A DNA stretch of 35,832 bases from Hyphomonadaceae bacterium (GTDB taxonomy: Bacteria > Pseudomonadota > Alphaproteobacteria > Caulobacterales > Aquidulcibacteraceae), in the NCBI GenBank assembly GCA_014378995.1, contig JACMMP010000007.1:1-35832 (forward strand), in the 5' to 3' direction. The notes under the pieces are model-generated. The model worked only from the letters and a program-made list of their open reading frames with translations, did no database searches and was not told the origin of the DNA. The translations under genes were made by a program, and so were the position numbers. Shown in pieces: positions 35,200 through 35,832 of the stretch. Positions within the stretch are counted from its first letter, which is position 1; each line of letters begins with the position of its first letter.

Positions 35200-35832
35200 T
35201 CAGGCGTGTTGGCTCGCAACGTCCGGCGAACTGCCGCGCGTCGGCAGCGCGAGAGTAATGAGCCAGCAAAAGGCCAACATCACAGCCGAGCCGATGAGGC
35301 ACGCGGACATACCGCCGACCTGATAGAGCGCTCCTGAAAGAACGATGCCGAACAGCCGCCCCATGGCATTGGCGGCGTAGTAGAACCCGACATCCTCCGC
35401 GGCCTTCTCCGAACCCGCGTAGGCGAGGATGAGATAGGAATGGAGCGAGGAATTCACCGCGAACGGCAAGCCGAACAGCGCGAGACCCGCCACAACGATC
35501 AAATCCGGGCGCCAGATCCCGTCGACCTGCAATAGAAGTGCCAATGCGACCGGCACCGCGACGAGCAAGGCAGACCACAGTCGCGCGGCCGGTATTTCCC
35601 GGCTGAGGCCATCATCGCTTCGCGCAACGAGAGAGGGCGCGATTGCCTGCACGCCGCCATAACAGATCGTCCAGGCCGCGAGGAAGCCGCCGACTTCGAT
35701 GAAGCGCCAGCCATTGGCGTAGAGAAACACCGGCAGCCCGACAACGAACCAGACATCTCGGGCGCCGAACAGAAAAACGCGTGCTGCCGCGAGCAAGTTG
35801 ATACCGCGTGACTTCGCAAACAACTCGCGCAC
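35200..35832 (-). CDS. arsJ: Organoarsenical efflux MFS transporter ArsJ-like, C-terminal part
   Basis: The 210-codon open frame continues past the window end, so only the C-terminal half of a transporter of about 400 residues is seen. It has about six membrane segments. The stretches VFLFGARDVWFVVGLPVFLY, FLAAWTICYGGVQAIAPSLV, AGLALFGLPFAVNSSLHSYL, DVGFYYAANAMGRLFGIVLS and ALYQVGGMSACLIGSAVMLA look like ArsJ, which exports 1-arseno-3-phosphoglycerate and normally works with an arsenate-using glyceraldehyde-3-phosphate dehydrogenase. It is convergent with the ACR3 fragment, which supports an arsenic-resistance cluster lying to the right of the window. Confidence 0.82.
   Translation of the reverse strand: MRELFAKSRGINLLAAARVFLFGARDVWFVVGLPVFLYANGWRFIEVGGFLAAWTICYGGVQAIAPSLVARSDDGLSREIPAARLWSALLVAVPVALALLLQVDGIWRPDLIVVAGLALFGLPFAVNSSLHSYLILAYAGSEKAAEDVGFYYAANAMGRLFGIVLSGALYQVGGMSACLIGSAVMLAFCWLITLALPTRGSSPDVASQHA

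Overview
The window is GC-rich, densely packed chromosomal DNA, most likely from an alphaproteobacterium of the Caulobacterales/Hyphomonadaceae type. Pointers to this are a Usg-family gene, a lipoprotein resembling the Caulobacter CC0125/CC1285 family, a TorF-type porin, an alphaproteobacterial siroheme/sulfate assimilation cluster, and widespread ATGA stop/start overlaps. This placement is an inference from gene content.

Layout. 1-540: 3' end of argG and a possible 40-residue ORF. 548-2719: two tandem paralogous genes of unknown function (minus strand) divergent from a WYL regulator, with a perfect TGACA-N5-TGTCA palindrome between them. 2749-8229: single housekeeping or envelope genes (PRC-barrel protein, PAQR/hemolysin III protein, usg, two lipoproteins, pirin, a PH-like membrane protein) and two tRNAs, Arg(CCG) and Thr(CGT). 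8380-17232: a TorF-type porin, two tiny membrane ORFs and a complete kdpFABCDE potassium-uptake operon with its two-component system. 17249-17773: an orphan membrane protein that faintly resembles Pycsar-type effectors.

17809-27005 (minus strand) is one branched-chain amino acid operon, ilvD-ilvC-ilvB-ilvM-leuA-leuC-leuD-leuB. All seven junctions overlap or are separated by a single base. It is preceded by a 47-codon leader ORF rich in Leu, Val and Ile codons, an antiterminator arm and an intrinsic terminator, which is the full anatomy of a ribosome-mediated attenuator. The LeuA encoded here lacks the usual C-terminal allosteric domain, so transcriptional attenuation may be the main end-product control.

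27195-28133 is a divergent LysR-type regulator. 28352-34502 is a sulfate assimilation operon: cysI, a DUF934-CysH fusion, cysD, cysN, the uroporphyrinogen methyltransferase gene, and the start of the siroheme synthase dehydrogenase gene. The reductase has the Fe-S APS-reductase signature and CysN carries no APS kinase domain, so the pathway is the direct APS route: sulfate to APS to sulfite to sulfide.

At about 34500-34509 the siroheme synthase gene stops abruptly and runs out of frame into the 3' two-thirds of an ACR3 arsenite efflux gene, followed by a convergent arsJ-like transporter gene that leaves the window. This is either a genomic-island boundary or deletion, or a misassembly. It and the in-frame gap in argG are the two structural anomalies to verify first. 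I found no clearly novel defence or mobile system. The most interesting items are the attenuator with the fully coupled ilv-leu operon, the DUF934-CysH fusion, the cysG/ACR3 junction and the orphan membrane protein after kdpE.
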